The position numbers and the translations under genes are program-made. The notes beneath the pieces are model-generated. The model worked only from the letters and a program-made list of their open reading frames with translations, was not told the origin of the DNA and made no database searches. Source: Nitrospirota bacterium (GTDB taxonomy: Bacteria > Nitrospirota > Leptospirillia > Leptospirillales > Leptospirillaceae). Taken from it: a stretch of 64,000 bases of DNA. Of the stretch, positions 17,926-27,423 are shown one piece after another (the stretch's first letter is position 1; each line of letters starts with the position of its first letter). The stretch is taken from the NCBI GenBank assembly GCA_027314645.1, contig DAHVAL010000003.1:1-64000 (forward strand), written 5' to 3'.

Positions 17926-19296
17926 TCACCCATGGTTCGCAAGAATTTCGCGCACTGCCTCTCGGGCCCGCAGAATTTCGTCCTCTGTCCGAACTTCCGT
18001 CGCACACCAAAGCATGCGGCGGGACCAGCCCGGACCGTACATTCCTCCCAACGGCATCCCTCCAAGAATGCCTTTCGTCAAAAGCTCCCTGCTCAAGATG
18101 TCTGCATCAACCGGAAGCTCCACGGTAAATTCGTGAAAGAACTCCGCATCCGGATGAAGGAGGGTGACCCCCGGAATCGTGAGAAGCTCGCGGCAGAGGG
18201 CATGGGCATTCTGCCAGGATCCGGCCGCCGCTTTCCTCAGGCCTTCCGGCCCCAGGAGAGAGAGGTAGCAAAGGGACTGAATCGCGAGCAGCGTCTCATT
18301 GGTGCAAATATTCGAATTCGCCTTTTCACGGCGGATATGCTGCTCCCTGGCCTGAAGGGTCAGGACAAAACAAGATCGTCCTTCCCTGTCGTTGGTAAGT
18401 CCGGCCAAGCGACCGGGGATTCTTCGGACAAACTTCCTGCGAGCCGTCAAAACTCCAAGATAAGGCCCTCCCGCCGAAAGGGGAATCCCGAGCGGCTGGC
18501 CTTCCCCAGTCGCCAGGTCGGCCCCCCATTCCCCCGGAGAACGTAACAACGCGAGGCAATGGGGATTCGCATGAATGGCAAACAGGGCACCCTTCCCATG
18601 GAGGGCCTCGGCGAACCCGTCAAATTGATCGATGGTCCCCAAAAATGTCGGCGTGGCTCCCACAAAACACGCCACATCGGAATGAAGATACGCGGAAAGG
18701 GCGTCAAGGGGGGTCCGTCCCAAAGAAAGAGGCACCACCTTCACGCGAACGGACAATCCTTCAAGATACGTTTCCACGACAGAGCGGCAGGACGGGTCGA
18801 TCCCTTCCGAAAGAAGGACGGTCATCCGCTCCGTCTCGCGAACGGCGACCAGAACAGCTTCCGCCAGCGCCGTCGCCCCGTCATAGAGAGAGGCATTGGC
18901 GAGGTCCATTCCATAAAGACGCGCAATCGCCGTTTGAAACTCAAAAATGGCCTGAAGGAGTCCCTGGGATGCCTCCGGCTGATAGGGCGTGTACGAAGTC
19001 AGGAACTCTCCCCGGCTTATCAGCGCAGAGACCGCCGCAGGAATGAAATGATCATAGGCTCCCGCCCCGCGAAAGACCACCGCGCGAGAAGCGTCGAAGT
19101 TGCGGGAAGCCTGACGTGAAAACCACGCCAAAAGATCCCGTTCGTTGACTCCCTCTGCAAGCATGGGGAGGTCCGGAACTCCCGTGTCGGGCATTGATTG
19201 GGCATAAACGGAGAGAAGATCCTCAAGCCGTTCAAGACCGAGCGTGTGAAGCATGGCGGTCGTCTCTGAAGGGGTGTGCGGAATGAAGTCGGCCAT
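17926..19296 (-). CDS. gcvPA: Glycine dehydrogenase (decarboxylating) subunit 1
   Basis: The N-terminal half of the split P-protein (456 aa from ATG 19296). It begins MADFIPHTPSETTAMLHTLG, the usual opening of GcvPA, and contains SFYLGAGAYDH-type (FRGAGAYDHFIPA) and YTPYQPEASQG motifs. It forms an alpha2-beta2 enzyme with GcvPB. The gcvH stop is four bases upstream. The ORF-track start 17 codons earlier would overlap gcvH and is less likely. Confidence 0.95.
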   Translation of the reverse strand: MADFIPHTPSETTAMLHTLGLERLEDLLSVYAQSMPDTGVPDLPMLAEGVNERDLLAWFSRQASRNFDASRAVVFRGAGAYDHFIPAAVSALISRGEFLTSYTPYQPEASQGLLQAIFEFQTAIARLYGMDLANASLYDGATALAEAVLVAVRETERMTVLLSEGIDPSCRSVVETYLEGLSVRVKVVPLSLGRTPLDALSAYLHSDVACFVGATPTFLGTIDQFDGFAEALHGKGALFAIHANPHCLALLRSPGEWGADLATGEGQPLGIPLSAGGPYLGVLTARRKFVRRIPGRLAGLTNDREGRSCFVLTLQAREQHIRREKANSNICTNETLLAIQSLCYLSLLGPEGLRKAAAGSWQNAHALCRELLTIPGVTLLHPDAEFFHEFTVELPVDADILSRELLTKGILGGMPLGGMYGPGWSRRMLWCATEVRTEDEILRAREAVREILANHG

Positions 19297-19300
19297 CGCC

Positions 19301-19693
19301 TCAGTGTCCCCCCCCTGCGGCCACCTGATGCTGGTATCCGGGCTCATCTAAAAGCTTTCCCCATTCGGACAGGTCGCTTGCCCGAACCTCGAAGAGCCAC
19401 CCGTCCCCATAGGGATCACGGTTCACCAATCCCGGGTCCGACTCGATGGCATGATTGACCTCCGTGACCTCTCCTCCCATCGGAGCATAAATCGAAAAGG
19501 CGGCTTTGACCGATTCGATGATTGCCGCCTCGGCTCCTTGGACAACCTTTTTGCCTATTTTTGGAAGTTCGACAAACACCACATCCGTAATTTCCTTTTG
19601 AGCAAAATCGGTGATTCCGACCCGCATCAGAGAAGCGTCTCCCGTGGAGCGGATCCATTCGTGGGTAGGGGTATATCGACGTTCGGCGCTCAC
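19301..19693 (-). CDS. gcvH: Glycine cleavage system H protein
   Basis: A 130-residue lipoyl carrier. The lipoylation lysine is in the segment IIESVKAAFSIYAPMGGEV, and the protein opens with RYTPTHEWI, both standard. It shuttles the aminomethyl and reduced lipoyl groups between P, T and L proteins. It sits between gcvT and gcvPA, with GGGAAAG-type ribosome site upstream. Confidence 0.97.
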   Translation of the reverse strand: MSAERRYTPTHEWIRSTGDASLMRVGITDFAQKEITDVVFVELPKIGKKVVQGAEAAIIESVKAAFSIYAPMGGEVTEVNHAIESDPGLVNRDPYGDGWLFEVRASDLSEWGKLLDEPGYQHQVAAGGGH

Positions 19694-19734
19694 TTTCCCT
19701 CTCCTTGGGTTTTAGGATCACGAAAACTTTTGGT

Positions 19735-20829
19735 TTACTGGCCTTTTTTGATGAAGGGACGAGTGTGCACCACAACACGGTGGTTCTTTCCGTGGATGCC
19801 TACAACGCCCTCCCTTCCCTTCAAAAAATCGATGGCAAAAGAAGAATCGAGATAGGCAAGGCCGAATCCCCCTCCCACTCTGGGAGAATATCCTCCTGAG
19901 GTCACCTCCCCCACCTGACGGGAGGACAGTGGATCGAATACGGGACAATGCGTCCTGGGAATTCCACGTTCCGCCAAGACAAATCCGACCAACCTCTCAC
20001 GGGAGGGATCGGCCTTTTTCTCAAGCATCTTTTCCCGCCCGATAAACGCCTGCTTGCGAAGATTGACGGCAAAATCAAGCCCGGCATCGAAGGCGGTTCG
20101 CTCCTTCGTGAGCTCTTGCCCATAAAGGGGAAACCCCATCTCCAACCGGAGAAGATCGCGGGCTCCGAGCCCGGCCTGGACCATGCCAGACTCGGGTCCC
20201 CGATCGGAAAAAAGGCGGTAAAATTCGAAGATCACCGATTCTGGCCCGAAGAATTCCCACCCGTCCTCTCCCGTATACCCGGTCCGGCTGATCCAGAGGT
20301 GATCTTGGCCTGGGAGAGAAAACCGAACTTCGCGGCGGGCCATGGTTTCGAAGCCCAACCCGAGCATCGACACGATTTTTGAGGAGGCCGGCCCCTGCAA
20401 CGCCAGAGCGATCTGCCCCGCAGACAAATCGATAAGGTCCACGCTGTCGGGAAGGTGGGAGCGGATCCAGGCGAAATCCTCGATCCGGTTTCCGGCATTC
20501 ACAATAAGATTCACTTCATGATCGTCCACGGCGCTCAGGATAAGGTCGTCGACAGTCCCTCCCTCGTCGGTCGCAAGGAGGCCGTAAAGGCTTTTTCCAG
20601 AAGGAACCGCTTCCAAATCGGAGGTTATGAGGTGGTTGAGGGCCCTTCTGGCTCCCGGACCCTTTGCCAAAAAATGCCCCATATGCGAGATGTCGAACAA
20701 CCCTGCCGCCTCACGCACTCCCTTGGACTCCTCCAGGATCGAGGTAAAGGAGAGCGGAAGATCGAATCCATGAAAATCGGTCATACGCGCGGATTTCTGA
20801 ATATGGAAGGGGGCGAGAGGAAGTGCCAC
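19735..20829 (-). CDS. gcvT: Glycine cleavage system aminomethyltransferase (T protein)
   Basis: A 364-residue tetrahydrofolate-dependent T-protein. DISHMGHFLAKGPGA, the folate-site ISRTGYTGEDGWEFF and GARDLLRLEMGFPLYGQEL motifs are all present. It releases ammonia and forms methylene-THF from the aminomethyl-lipoyl H protein. First gene of gcvT-H-PA-PB-ligase, with a GTG start. I looked for a glycine riboswitch upstream and saw none; only 33 bases separate it from the preceding gene. Confidence 0.96.
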   Translation of the reverse strand: MALPLAPFHIQKSARMTDFHGFDLPLSFTSILEESKGVREAAGLFDISHMGHFLAKGPGARRALNHLITSDLEAVPSGKSLYGLLATDEGGTVDDLILSAVDDHEVNLIVNAGNRIEDFAWIRSHLPDSVDLIDLSAGQIALALQGPASSKIVSMLGLGFETMARREVRFSLPGQDHLWISRTGYTGEDGWEFFGPESVIFEFYRLFSDRGPESGMVQAGLGARDLLRLEMGFPLYGQELTKERTAFDAGLDFAVNLRKQAFIGREKMLEKKADPSRERLVGFVLAERGIPRTHCPVFDPLSSRQVGEVTSGGYSPRVGGGFGLAYLDSSFAIDFLKGREGVVGIHGKNHRVVVHTRPFIKKGQ

Positions 20830-20862
20830 TTACGTGAACCTCACGATGAAGGGGACGGCATC

Positions 20863-21567
20863 TCAGAGAAGCTGGCGGGAAACTTCCCGAAAGACTTTCT
20901 GGTCGATATCGATATGAGACTGACTTTCAAGCTGGTTCTGAAGAGCTTCGACCGTCTCGTTCTGGAAACGCACGCGTTCGGCATTGGCATCCTTGGCGGA
21001 CGCCCCCGGGGACGCGGTGAGGGGATTTCCGATCGTTTGGGCCGCTCGCACAAAGAGTTGGGCACGCTGGACAAGAACATCCAGTCTGACCGACTCCTCA
21101 AAGCTTTCTGCGGTCTGGTGGGTTTCCTTCAAAAACGCGAGGTAGGCTTCCTTCGAAAAGACCGGAGGGGTCCCCACGTGAAAAAATGGAATCCGGGCGA
21201 TTTCCTGGACAACCGTCTGATCCGGCACCTTGATTCCCAAACGCTTGCCTTCGTCAATCCAAAGTTGCCGGTAAATCATATTTCTCAGGACCAGTCCTGG
21301 AAAATTCAGGTCCTTGAGAATCTTTGCTCCGAGATCCCCCCGAAGGAGACGCTTGTAGTTGTCCTTCATAATCAGGTAATCCCGGGAGTAATCATCGACC
21401 TTGATCGGAACTCCGTCGACCCTCGCAACCACATTCGATCTCGCGTTGCGGGTGGCTGAAAATCCCCACCATCCCATCGACAGGACAAACACCCCGCCGA
21501 TCAGGATCATGAGGGCTCCAATCACCTTCGGACGCTCGACGGCTTCCTTCCTGATCCATTCAAGCAT
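20863..21567 (-). CDS. Membrane-anchored SurA-N domain protein (PpiD-like, lacking the parvulin domain)
   Basis: 234 residues: one N-terminal transmembrane helix (about 17-37, VIGALMILIGGVFVLSMGWWG) followed by a chaperone domain similar to the N-terminal part of SurA/PpiD (VARVDGVPIKVDDYSRDYLIM and the FPGLVLRNMIYRQLWIDEGKRLGI stretch). The peptidyl-prolyl isomerase domain expected in PpiD (about 620 aa) is absent. Probably a periplasm-facing chaperone tethered to the inner membrane. It is upstream of gcvT on the same strand; the link may be incidental. Confidence 0.7.
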   Translation of the reverse strand: MLEWIRKEAVERPKVIGALMILIGGVFVLSMGWWGFSATRNARSNVVARVDGVPIKVDDYSRDYLIMKDNYKRLLRGDLGAKILKDLNFPGLVLRNMIYRQLWIDEGKRLGIKVPDQTVVQEIARIPFFHVGTPPVFSKEAYLAFLKETHQTAESFEESVRLDVLVQRAQLFVRAAQTIGNPLTASPGASAKDANAERVRFQNETVEALQNQLESQSHIDIDQKVFREVSRQLL

Positions 21568-21783
21568 GAAAAATACCTTTCCTTACTGTGGTCCTTGATT
21601 TGAGTGGACCAGCCACATTCAGTCTTGAGACGCCTTGAGTTGGGAGTATTCTAATCATTTCCCGACGGGATCTCAAATCGATTTATTTATACCATTATTT
21701 TTTTGGTTTCCTATCCGATAAGAACAAGGGACCCTCATTTTCCAGGACAATTTTTGGTGCGCTCATCAAACGGGAGGTTTCTC

Positions 21784-22437
21784 ATGAGATCAGACCGGTC
21801 CATTTTTCGGGCGAGCCTTGTTCGGCCAGTTTTTGTCTCCATCTTTATCGCGATTGTTTTTCTTGGCGCTCCCGGTCTTTCCCAGGCGGGGGACCAGGGC
21901 GGCACAGTGGACGTTCTTTGGTTCGGCAACTACAACCTCGACTCAGTCGACACGGGCAACATGACCTCCATCGCCTCGGACGGATCGTGGGCTCACAACT
22001 TCCAGAATGGCAGCGGCGGTGGGTTGGGCATCGGCTATTGGCTGAACAACGTCGTCGATGTCCGCGTCATGGCCCAGGCCAACATTTTTCCCAGCGCCTC
22101 CCAGTCGACCTTGGGTCTTCTGACGACGGGATCCTTTCCTCTGACCGCCGGGGCGGAGGTGAAGCTCTTCGGGAGCAACAAGGTGTATTTGTATGGTGTC
22201 GCCGATGCCGGAGCGGCCTATGAAATCGGACTTTCGGCCCCTTCTTCCTCGGGCTCTCCGTCCTTTACGGGGACAACGGCTTGGTCGGCCTATGCGGATG
22301 CCGGGATCGGGGTCAATTTTTATTTTCTCTTTGCCGAGGTCAAGGTGGCTTATCTTGCCCAGCTTCTTCCCGGAAATCTCGTCCCCGGACAAACCGGCTT
22401 CTACTACGTTCCGGTCACTGCGGGATTCAATTTCTGA
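21784..22437 (+). CDS. Small outer-membrane beta-barrel protein
   Basis: A 217-residue protein with a clear signal peptide (RPVFVSIFIAIVFLGAPGLSQA), followed by alternating amphipathic strands and a C-terminal aromatic residue (VPVTAGFNF), the hallmarks of an OmpA/OmpW-sized barrel. ATG 21784 has GGGAGG upstream. No family motif recognised. A second protein of the same general build, in the opposite orientation, is at 27424-27978. Confidence 0.7.
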   Translation: MRSDRSIFRASLVRPVFVSIFIAIVFLGAPGLSQAGDQGGTVDVLWFGNYNLDSVDTGNMTSIASDGSWAHNFQNGSGGGLGIGYWLNNVVDVRVMAQANIFPSASQSTLGLLTTGSFPLTAGAEVKLFGSNKVYLYGVADAGAAYEIGLSAPSSSGSPSFTGTTAWSAYADAGIGVNFYFLFAEVKVAYLAQLLPGNLVPGQTGFYYVPVTAGFNF

Positions 22438-22691
22438 GGCGTTTGTCATTCTCGGCACCACCGAAGGGCAACTTCTGCGGGAAATGGGCTTTTATTTCGA
22501 TTTTCGAGGCCCCTTTGACCCTCCTCCGTTGCGAGAGAAGCCTCGGCAAAAATCCCCGATTGAATTTCTGCGGTTTATCTCTGCCGGATCGCCGGATTGG
22601 GACATATAAGAGAAAAACCGAAGAACGGTCCGGGAAATTCCGCGTCCGAAAACCGCGTGAAACGAAGTCTTGATCGCGCTATTCTTCTTTC

Positions 22692-24131
22692 ATGAAGAAC
22701 GACGACGATATTTTCTATGCCGCACTCCTTTCCCGGGACCCCCGATTCGACGGGCGAATGTTCGCCGGGATCAAGACGACGGGCATCTATTGCCGTCCCG
22801 TCTGTCCCGCCAAAAGGCCCAGACGGGAAAACTGCCTTTTCTTTCCGACCGCAGCCGCCGCGGAGGCCGAAGGATTCCGGCCCTGCCTTCGATGCCGTCC
22901 CGAGGAGGCTCCGGGAAACGCGACCGTCGATCGCGTCACCCGCCTCGCCGCCATCACCGCACGACGGATCGAGGAAGGAGCCCTGACCGATCGGTCCATC
23001 GATCAATTGGCTTCGGAACTCGGAGTCACCGCGCGCCATCTTAGGAGGGCGTTCTCCGAGACCTACGGCGTTTCTCCCGTCCGATACGCCCAGACGCAAA
23101 AGCTTCTCCTGGCCAGAAGGCTCCTCCTGGGAAGTTCCCTCTCCGTCATCGACGTGGCCATGTCGGCCGGATTCGGGAGCGTGCGGAGATGCAACGAGCT
23201 TTTCAAGAAACGTTACCGGACGACTCCGGCCGCGCTAAGGAACATGTCCGGCGAAGTCCCTCCGAACGATCTCGTCTTCGATCTCGCCTTTCGGCCTCCG
23301 TATGCGTGGGAGACAATCCTGGGCTTTCTCGAAAAGCGGTCGCTCAAGAATGTCGAATTCGTTTCTGAAGGCGTTTATCGAAGATCGGTCCGGATCGAGG
23401 AAGGGACAAAGGTCCATGCGGGGTGGCTCTGTGTGGAACGATCGCCGTCGGGGAACGCTCTTCGTCTCACGCTCTCGGGAACGCTCCCCCAGGTCGTCCC
23501 GCTTATCCTGGGCCGCATCCGCCACCTCTTCGACCTCGAAAGCCATCCGGAAGACATCCAAAAAGCCCTGGGTCCTTTGGAAAACACCCTCCCTGGACTT
23601 CGGGTCCCGGGCGTGTTCGATGGATTCGAGATGGCGGTCCGGGCTGTCTTGGGACAGCAGATCACGGTCCAGGCGGCACGGACGCTTGCGGGCCGCTTGT
23701 CCGAAGCCTTCGGACACCCCGTCTCCACCCCCTATCCGGAGCTCTCCCGGACCTTTCCTTCCCCTGAGCGGTTTTTACGTCTCTCTCCATCGGATCTGGG
23801 AGGAATCGGCATCATCGGGTCCCGCGCCAAGGCGATCCTGGCTCTTGCCAGGGCCAGGGCATCGGGCGGGATCTCCCTCTCCCCCGTTCCCGACGTCCAA
23901 CGAGAGATCGAATCTCTCCGAGCCCTTCCGGGGATCGGGGAGTGGACCGCCCAGTATATCGCCATGCGGGCACTGGCGTGGCCCGACGCCTTCCCCCACA
24001 CCGACTACGGCCTCAAGAAAGCTCTGAACGAACGCTCGCCCCGGCGAGTTCTCGAGATCGCAAATTCCTGGCGCCCCTGGCGGTCCTATGCCGCAATGGC
24101 CTTGTGGCACTCTCTTTCGGAGTCCCCATGA
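22692..24131 (+). CDS. alkA: Ada-type regulatory domain fused to 3-methyladenine DNA glycosylase II (AlkA)
   Basis: 479 residues in three parts. The first is an Ada zinc/phosphotriester domain (1-80; CRPVCPAK and CLRCRPE supply the four cysteines). The second is an AraC-type helix-turn-helix (about 90-175; ASELGVTARHLRRAFSETYG). The third is an AlkA domain with helix-hairpin-helix LRALPGIGEWTAQYIAMRAL and the catalytic Asp in FPHTDYGLK. It should excise alkylated bases and may sense methyl damage for its own induction. It overlaps ogt by ATGA, forming an alkylation-repair operon. Confidence 0.92.
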   Translation: MKNDDDIFYAALLSRDPRFDGRMFAGIKTTGIYCRPVCPAKRPRRENCLFFPTAAAAEAEGFRPCLRCRPEEAPGNATVDRVTRLAAITARRIEEGALTDRSIDQLASELGVTARHLRRAFSETYGVSPVRYAQTQKLLLARRLLLGSSLSVIDVAMSAGFGSVRRCNELFKKRYRTTPAALRNMSGEVPPNDLVFDLAFRPPYAWETILGFLEKRSLKNVEFVSEGVYRRSVRIEEGTKVHAGWLCVERSPSGNALRLTLSGTLPQVVPLILGRIRHLFDLESHPEDIQKALGPLENTLPGLRVPGVFDGFEMAVRAVLGQQITVQAARTLAGRLSEAFGHPVSTPYPELSRTFPSPERFLRLSPSDLGGIGIIGSRAKAILALARARASGGISLSPVPDVQREIESLRALPGIGEWTAQYIAMRALAWPDAFPHTDYGLKKALNERSPRRVLEIANSWRPWRSYAAMALWHSLSESP

Positions 24132-24634
24132 ACGCTTTGTTTGCCCGATACGACACATTTCTTGGAGCGATCCGCATTGTCGCCGAAAACGGCCGCGTCA
24201 CCGATATTTCCTTTGAAGGCCAGATCCATCGTTCCTCTGTCGACCCCGGCTGGATGAACGCGCCGGACGATCCTCTCCTCTCAAAAGCCAAACGACAGAT
24301 CGAGGAATACCTGGCGGGGAAGCGCCGGACATTCACTTTTCCGGCCAAAAGCGAAGGAACGCCGTTTCAGAAAAAGGTCTGGGAGGGCTTGACGGGGATC
24401 CCCTACGGAAAGACGGTCTCCTATCGAGACCTGACGCTCGCCCTGGGAAAAACCGAAAAACACACCCGGGCCGTCGCGGCCGCCATCGCCCGAAATCCCC
24501 TCACGCTCTATATTCCCTGCCATCGGGTCATCGGGTCGGACGGATCCCTCACAGGCTACGCAGGAGGGCTCGACCGAAAGAAGGTTTTACTTTCGATCGA
24601 AAATCCGGACCGGAAGGTAAAACGGCGGTCCTGA
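24128..24634 (+). CDS. ogt: Methylated-DNA--protein-cysteine methyltransferase
   Basis: A 168-residue suicide methyltransferase for O6-methylguanine. The acceptor cysteine is in LYIPCHRVIGSDGSLTGYAGG, and the DNA-binding GIPYGKTVSYRDLT segment precedes it. The true start is ATG 24128, overlapping the alkA stop; the ORF-track start at 23942 is an out-of-frame extension into alkA. It complements the preceding Ada/AlkA fusion, which lacks this domain. Confidence 0.95.
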   Translation: MNALFARYDTFLGAIRIVAENGRVTDISFEGQIHRSSVDPGWMNAPDDPLLSKAKRQIEEYLAGKRRTFTFPAKSEGTPFQKKVWEGLTGIPYGKTVSYRDLTLALGKTEKHTRAVAAAIARNPLTLYIPCHRVIGSDGSLTGYAGGLDRKKVLLSIENPDRKVKRRS

Positions 24635-24993
24635 GCGTCCTAAATCCCGATCGATCCGGACAAGTGGTCTCCGATCATCATGAACTTCCAGATATTCTAC
24701 GGGCTCAGGCCTCGACAGATCCATGGCTCCCGCCTGAGCGAGATTCCTGAAAGCGCGTACCGAAGCCCGGATGTTGATCGAGCCCGGCTGGCATGAGCGG
24801 ACGCCTCGCCGGAAGGACACACAAAGTCATCTTCGAATATTCCCGCTAGATGTAGTAATTCAAAATTCTTATCACTCATCACGGGACGGGCGGATCGATC
24901 ATTTCATAAGATGGGTGTTGAAAAAGGCCCGAAAGGACGAGGCGAAGGCGGCTTCCGGAATAGGGTCCGAAGCCGCCTCACGCAAGAGGAAGA
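24635..24993. other. Intergenic stretch between ogt and the globin gene, no gene seen
   Basis: About 360 bases between converging genes. Short ORFs on both strands lack ribosome sites or recognisable motifs. The right part contains a strong inverted repeat listed separately as a possible terminator of the globin gene. Confidence 0.5.
24946..24978 (-). terminator. Strong hairpin downstream of the globin gene
   Basis: AGGCGGCTTCCGGA and TCCGAAGCCGCCT form a stem of about 12-13 pairs with a six-base loop, starting 16 bases after the globin stop codon on the minus strand. The nearest T-run on that strand (CCTTTTT) is about 20 bases beyond the stem, so it is an imperfect intrinsic terminator or an mRNA-stabilising stem. 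Confidence 0.45.
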
Positions 24994-25455
24994 TTAGACG
25001 CCGGCGGGAATTCCATTCACAAAAAGAGGGGTGAAGCGGGCGGGATCCATGGCCCGGGACGAGGCTTCGATCATCACCTTGGCGGCGAGATTGTAGGCTT
25101 CGGACCAGCTCGCGGACACGTCGGGGGTCCAGGCTGGTCCGAGAAAATGCTCAAGGGTTTTCATCAGGCTCACGCCGACCACTTCGTAGTGTTCTGGACG
25201 GGTATTGTACTTGAGGTGACCTTCCCCGAGGCGTTCAAGATAGGGCACCAGGGCGGAAGGGTTGTCGATGTTGGACGTAATGAAGACCAGAGAGTTAAAC
25301 AGCCGCTCCTGCTGGGTGGTCATCGTGTCGGGAAACATTTTTCTGACCTCGGGGAAATGGCTGAACATGTACTCGTAAAAATAGACTGTGATCTGGGTTC
25401 CCAACCCTTTGATCGCCGCCCCGTGGGCCTTGATGAGATCGGTGTCGATGGCCAT
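24994..25455 (-). CDS. Single-domain bacterial globin (Vitreoscilla/flavohaemoglobin type)
   Basis: 153 residues with the globin fold and no reductase domain. Likely haem contacts are Phe41 (CD1) in RKMFPD, Gln near position 49 (E7) and proximal His89 in RPEHYEVVG; B10-type tyrosines lie in TVYFYEYMF. Such globins bind oxygen or detoxify nitric oxide in the cytoplasm. ATG 25455 has AAGGAG eight bases upstream; the ORF-track start 47 codons earlier adds residues with no globin character. Confidence 0.88.
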   Translation of the reverse strand: MAIDTDLIKAHGAAIKGLGTQITVYFYEYMFSHFPEVRKMFPDTMTTQQERLFNSLVFITSNIDNPSALVPYLERLGEGHLKYNTRPEHYEVVGVSLMKTLEHFLGPAWTPDVSASWSEAYNLAAKVMIEASSRAMDPARFTPLFVNGIPAGV

Positions 25456-25596
25456 GATGGGTGCTCCTTCCTGCAAGAATTGTTCAAGGACCAATCCGGC
25501 GTCTCCAGGGGGCTTCTTCTCCCTGATTTCCGCCTCTAGGTGAAGATAACCCGACAATATCAGGAAGAACATGATCCAGGTCATAAACGATGACAC

Positions 25597-26153
25597 CAGA
25601 TTAAAGATTACGGTTTTTCAGTCTTCTCGGGGGGAGGGATGTGCCATGATTCCTCTCATCGATCCCTCGCATGAAAAAGAAAATGGCGATGAGAGACATG
25701 GGGCTGGACCAAAATTTCTGGGAATCACATTCCTCCGGAGTGTTGAATCGGTCACGAGGGATTCGGGGGGTATCCGGCCCTCGCCCAGAGACACGAGTTC
25801 ATGGGACGAGTCTGTGATCTCCGAGCGGGAAGCACTGAGGAGGGAGAGGTTCTCCCACTTCTTCCGGGCCGCCCTTACGCGTTGGGGCCTCCGAAAAGAT
25901 CGTCTTTGATCGCTTTCACATCATGGACAGGTCGGGATGGCCGTGGACACCGCTCGAATGAGGAAATTCCGGGAGGGACGTGCTCCGGATCTGAAGAATC
26001 CAATTATCTGGGGCTGACATCGAAGGAGGGCCTGCCACACTCCCAGAGAGGCCGTTTTGAGGCCCTTCGGACCTTGAACTTTACGGTGGGACGAGCCTTT
26101 TACTCCTGGAAATATCACACTCCGGGCGTCCCCCTCAAGGAACCCAGGGAAAA
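25597..26153. other. Intergenic stretch of about 560 bases, no convincing gene
   Basis: Plus-strand ORFs at 25571-25909 and 25801-26592 have no ribosome site and no recognisable motif; the second is largely antisense to the acyltransferase gene. The left part should contain the globin promoter, but I could not identify clear -35/-10 or regulator boxes by eye. Confidence 0.4.
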
Positions 26154-27092
26154 TTATTTCCTTAAGATGGCTCCTTGCTCGCAGGAATGCTTCCAGCGAT
26201 TGTGCATCCAAATCCATTGTTCAGGGTATTCCCTGATTTTCTCTTCGATTATGCCGGTGCACCGATCGGTCATCCACTGGACCTGTGAGGGACCAGACAA
26301 GCTCACATCGGGACAGTCGGAAAAGCAGATGGGAGGGCCAAACCTCACAGTATGGTCCGTACGGGACACCCGGGCAATGAAGGCGGGGAGGAGGGGGATT
26401 CCGCGCATCAGGGCAATCCGGGCGACGTTTGGATTGGTTCCAGCCAATCGTCCGAAAAAAGGAGAAGGGATTCCTTCGGGAGGAGCCGCGCTTTGGTCGA
26501 GGGCCATGACGACGATCTCGTTCTTTCTCAGAGATTTGAGGATAGGCCTGATTCCATCATCTTCGGACGAGATGGAGAGGGCTCCCCCGTGACGGGCCCG
26601 AAAATCCCGAATGAATGCATCGACCTTGGGATCCCGGATCTTTCTGGTAACGACATGGATCGGGGTAGCGAAATCGAGAGAGAGACGTTTACTGATCAAT
26701 TCCCAATTCCCAAAATGGGCGATAAAGGAAAGAATTCCGTTTCCCTGCATCAAAAGAGTCCTGACGTACTCCACCCCTTCGAGGGCGACATGGTCTCTGA
26801 GCCATTTTTCCGAGAGAACGGGAAATCGAAGAAACTCAGCCCCCAACTTTCCATAATGCCGAAAGACATCCCGCCCCACACGGCGAAGCTCCAGGGTTCC
26901 CTTGAGTTCGGGGAAGGCCATTTCAAGATTTTTTTCCATTCGGGCCACCTTTGATTTCAGGACCACCCGGAAAAGATCCCCAAATTTTTCTCCCAAAAAG
27001 ATCGCCTGGCGGTGGCTGATTTTTTGAAAGAACCTCGACAGGGCATTCATGACGCAATAGGGGATCATGGTTTTGGTACGGGACAGGTTCAT
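26154..27092 (-). CDS. Lipid A acyltransferase, LpxL/HtrB family
   Basis: A 312-residue member of the lysophospholipid/lauroyl acyltransferase family. The catalytic HX4E box is seen in FIAHFGNWELIS, and MALDQSAAPPEGIPSPFFGR is the second conserved block (DQ...G..V.FFG). It would add a secondary acyl chain to lipid A at the inner membrane. The N-terminal hydrophobic anchor is weak (ALSRFFQKISHRQAIFLG). Monocistronic by layout; an AT-rich region with a palindrome lies upstream. Confidence 0.88.
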   Translation of the reverse strand: MNLSRTKTMIPYCVMNALSRFFQKISHRQAIFLGEKFGDLFRVVLKSKVARMEKNLEMAFPELKGTLELRRVGRDVFRHYGKLGAEFLRFPVLSEKWLRDHVALEGVEYVRTLLMQGNGILSFIAHFGNWELISKRLSLDFATPIHVVTRKIRDPKVDAFIRDFRARHGGALSISSEDDGIRPILKSLRKNEIVVMALDQSAAPPEGIPSPFFGRLAGTNPNVARIALMRGIPLLPAFIARVSRTDHTVRFGPPICFSDCPDVSLSGPSQVQWMTDRCTGIIEEKIREYPEQWIWMHNRWKHSCEQGAILRK

Positions 27093-27234
27093 CAGGAATA
27101 CTCCTTCGAATTTTTCGGAGCCTGTATGTCGAAAATGGATCGGAGAAAATACGCCGGATACCTGTCGAGATGCTCCGAATCCAAAAATTATTTTCCCTCC
27201 TATTTTCGCACAAAAGGGTCGTGCAATTCTCTAT

Positions 27235-27249
27235 AATTTATCATAAATT
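27235..27249. repeat. AT-rich palindrome AATTTATCATAAATT upstream of the acyltransferase gene
   Basis: A perfect 7-bp-arm palindrome around a single central base, within a very AT-rich stretch (27,225-27,270) about 145 bases upstream of the acyltransferase start. It could be an operator for a dimeric repressor. No matching regulator can be named. Confidence 0.3.
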
Positions 27250-27423
27250 TTTTTTATTTTTTTATGAAAGAAGCCTTTCGCTCTCTGGGGCATGCCTCTT
27301 CCATTGAGGAGGCTAAATCGTTTTGGAAACGCGGGTTCTGTTAGGCGACCCCCACCCGATGATCCAGTTCAATCCAGTTGGCATCTATTTCGCCCCCTGC
27401 GATTTCCGGTAGAACCAGGATCA

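Noticed and set aside
20830-20862. Possible glycine riboswitch before gcvT
   Set aside because: Only 33 bases separate gcvT from the preceding gene and no riboswitch core sequence is visible.
25801-26592. 263-codon plus-strand ORF
   Set aside because: Mostly antisense to the lipid A acyltransferase, no ribosome site, no recognisable motif.
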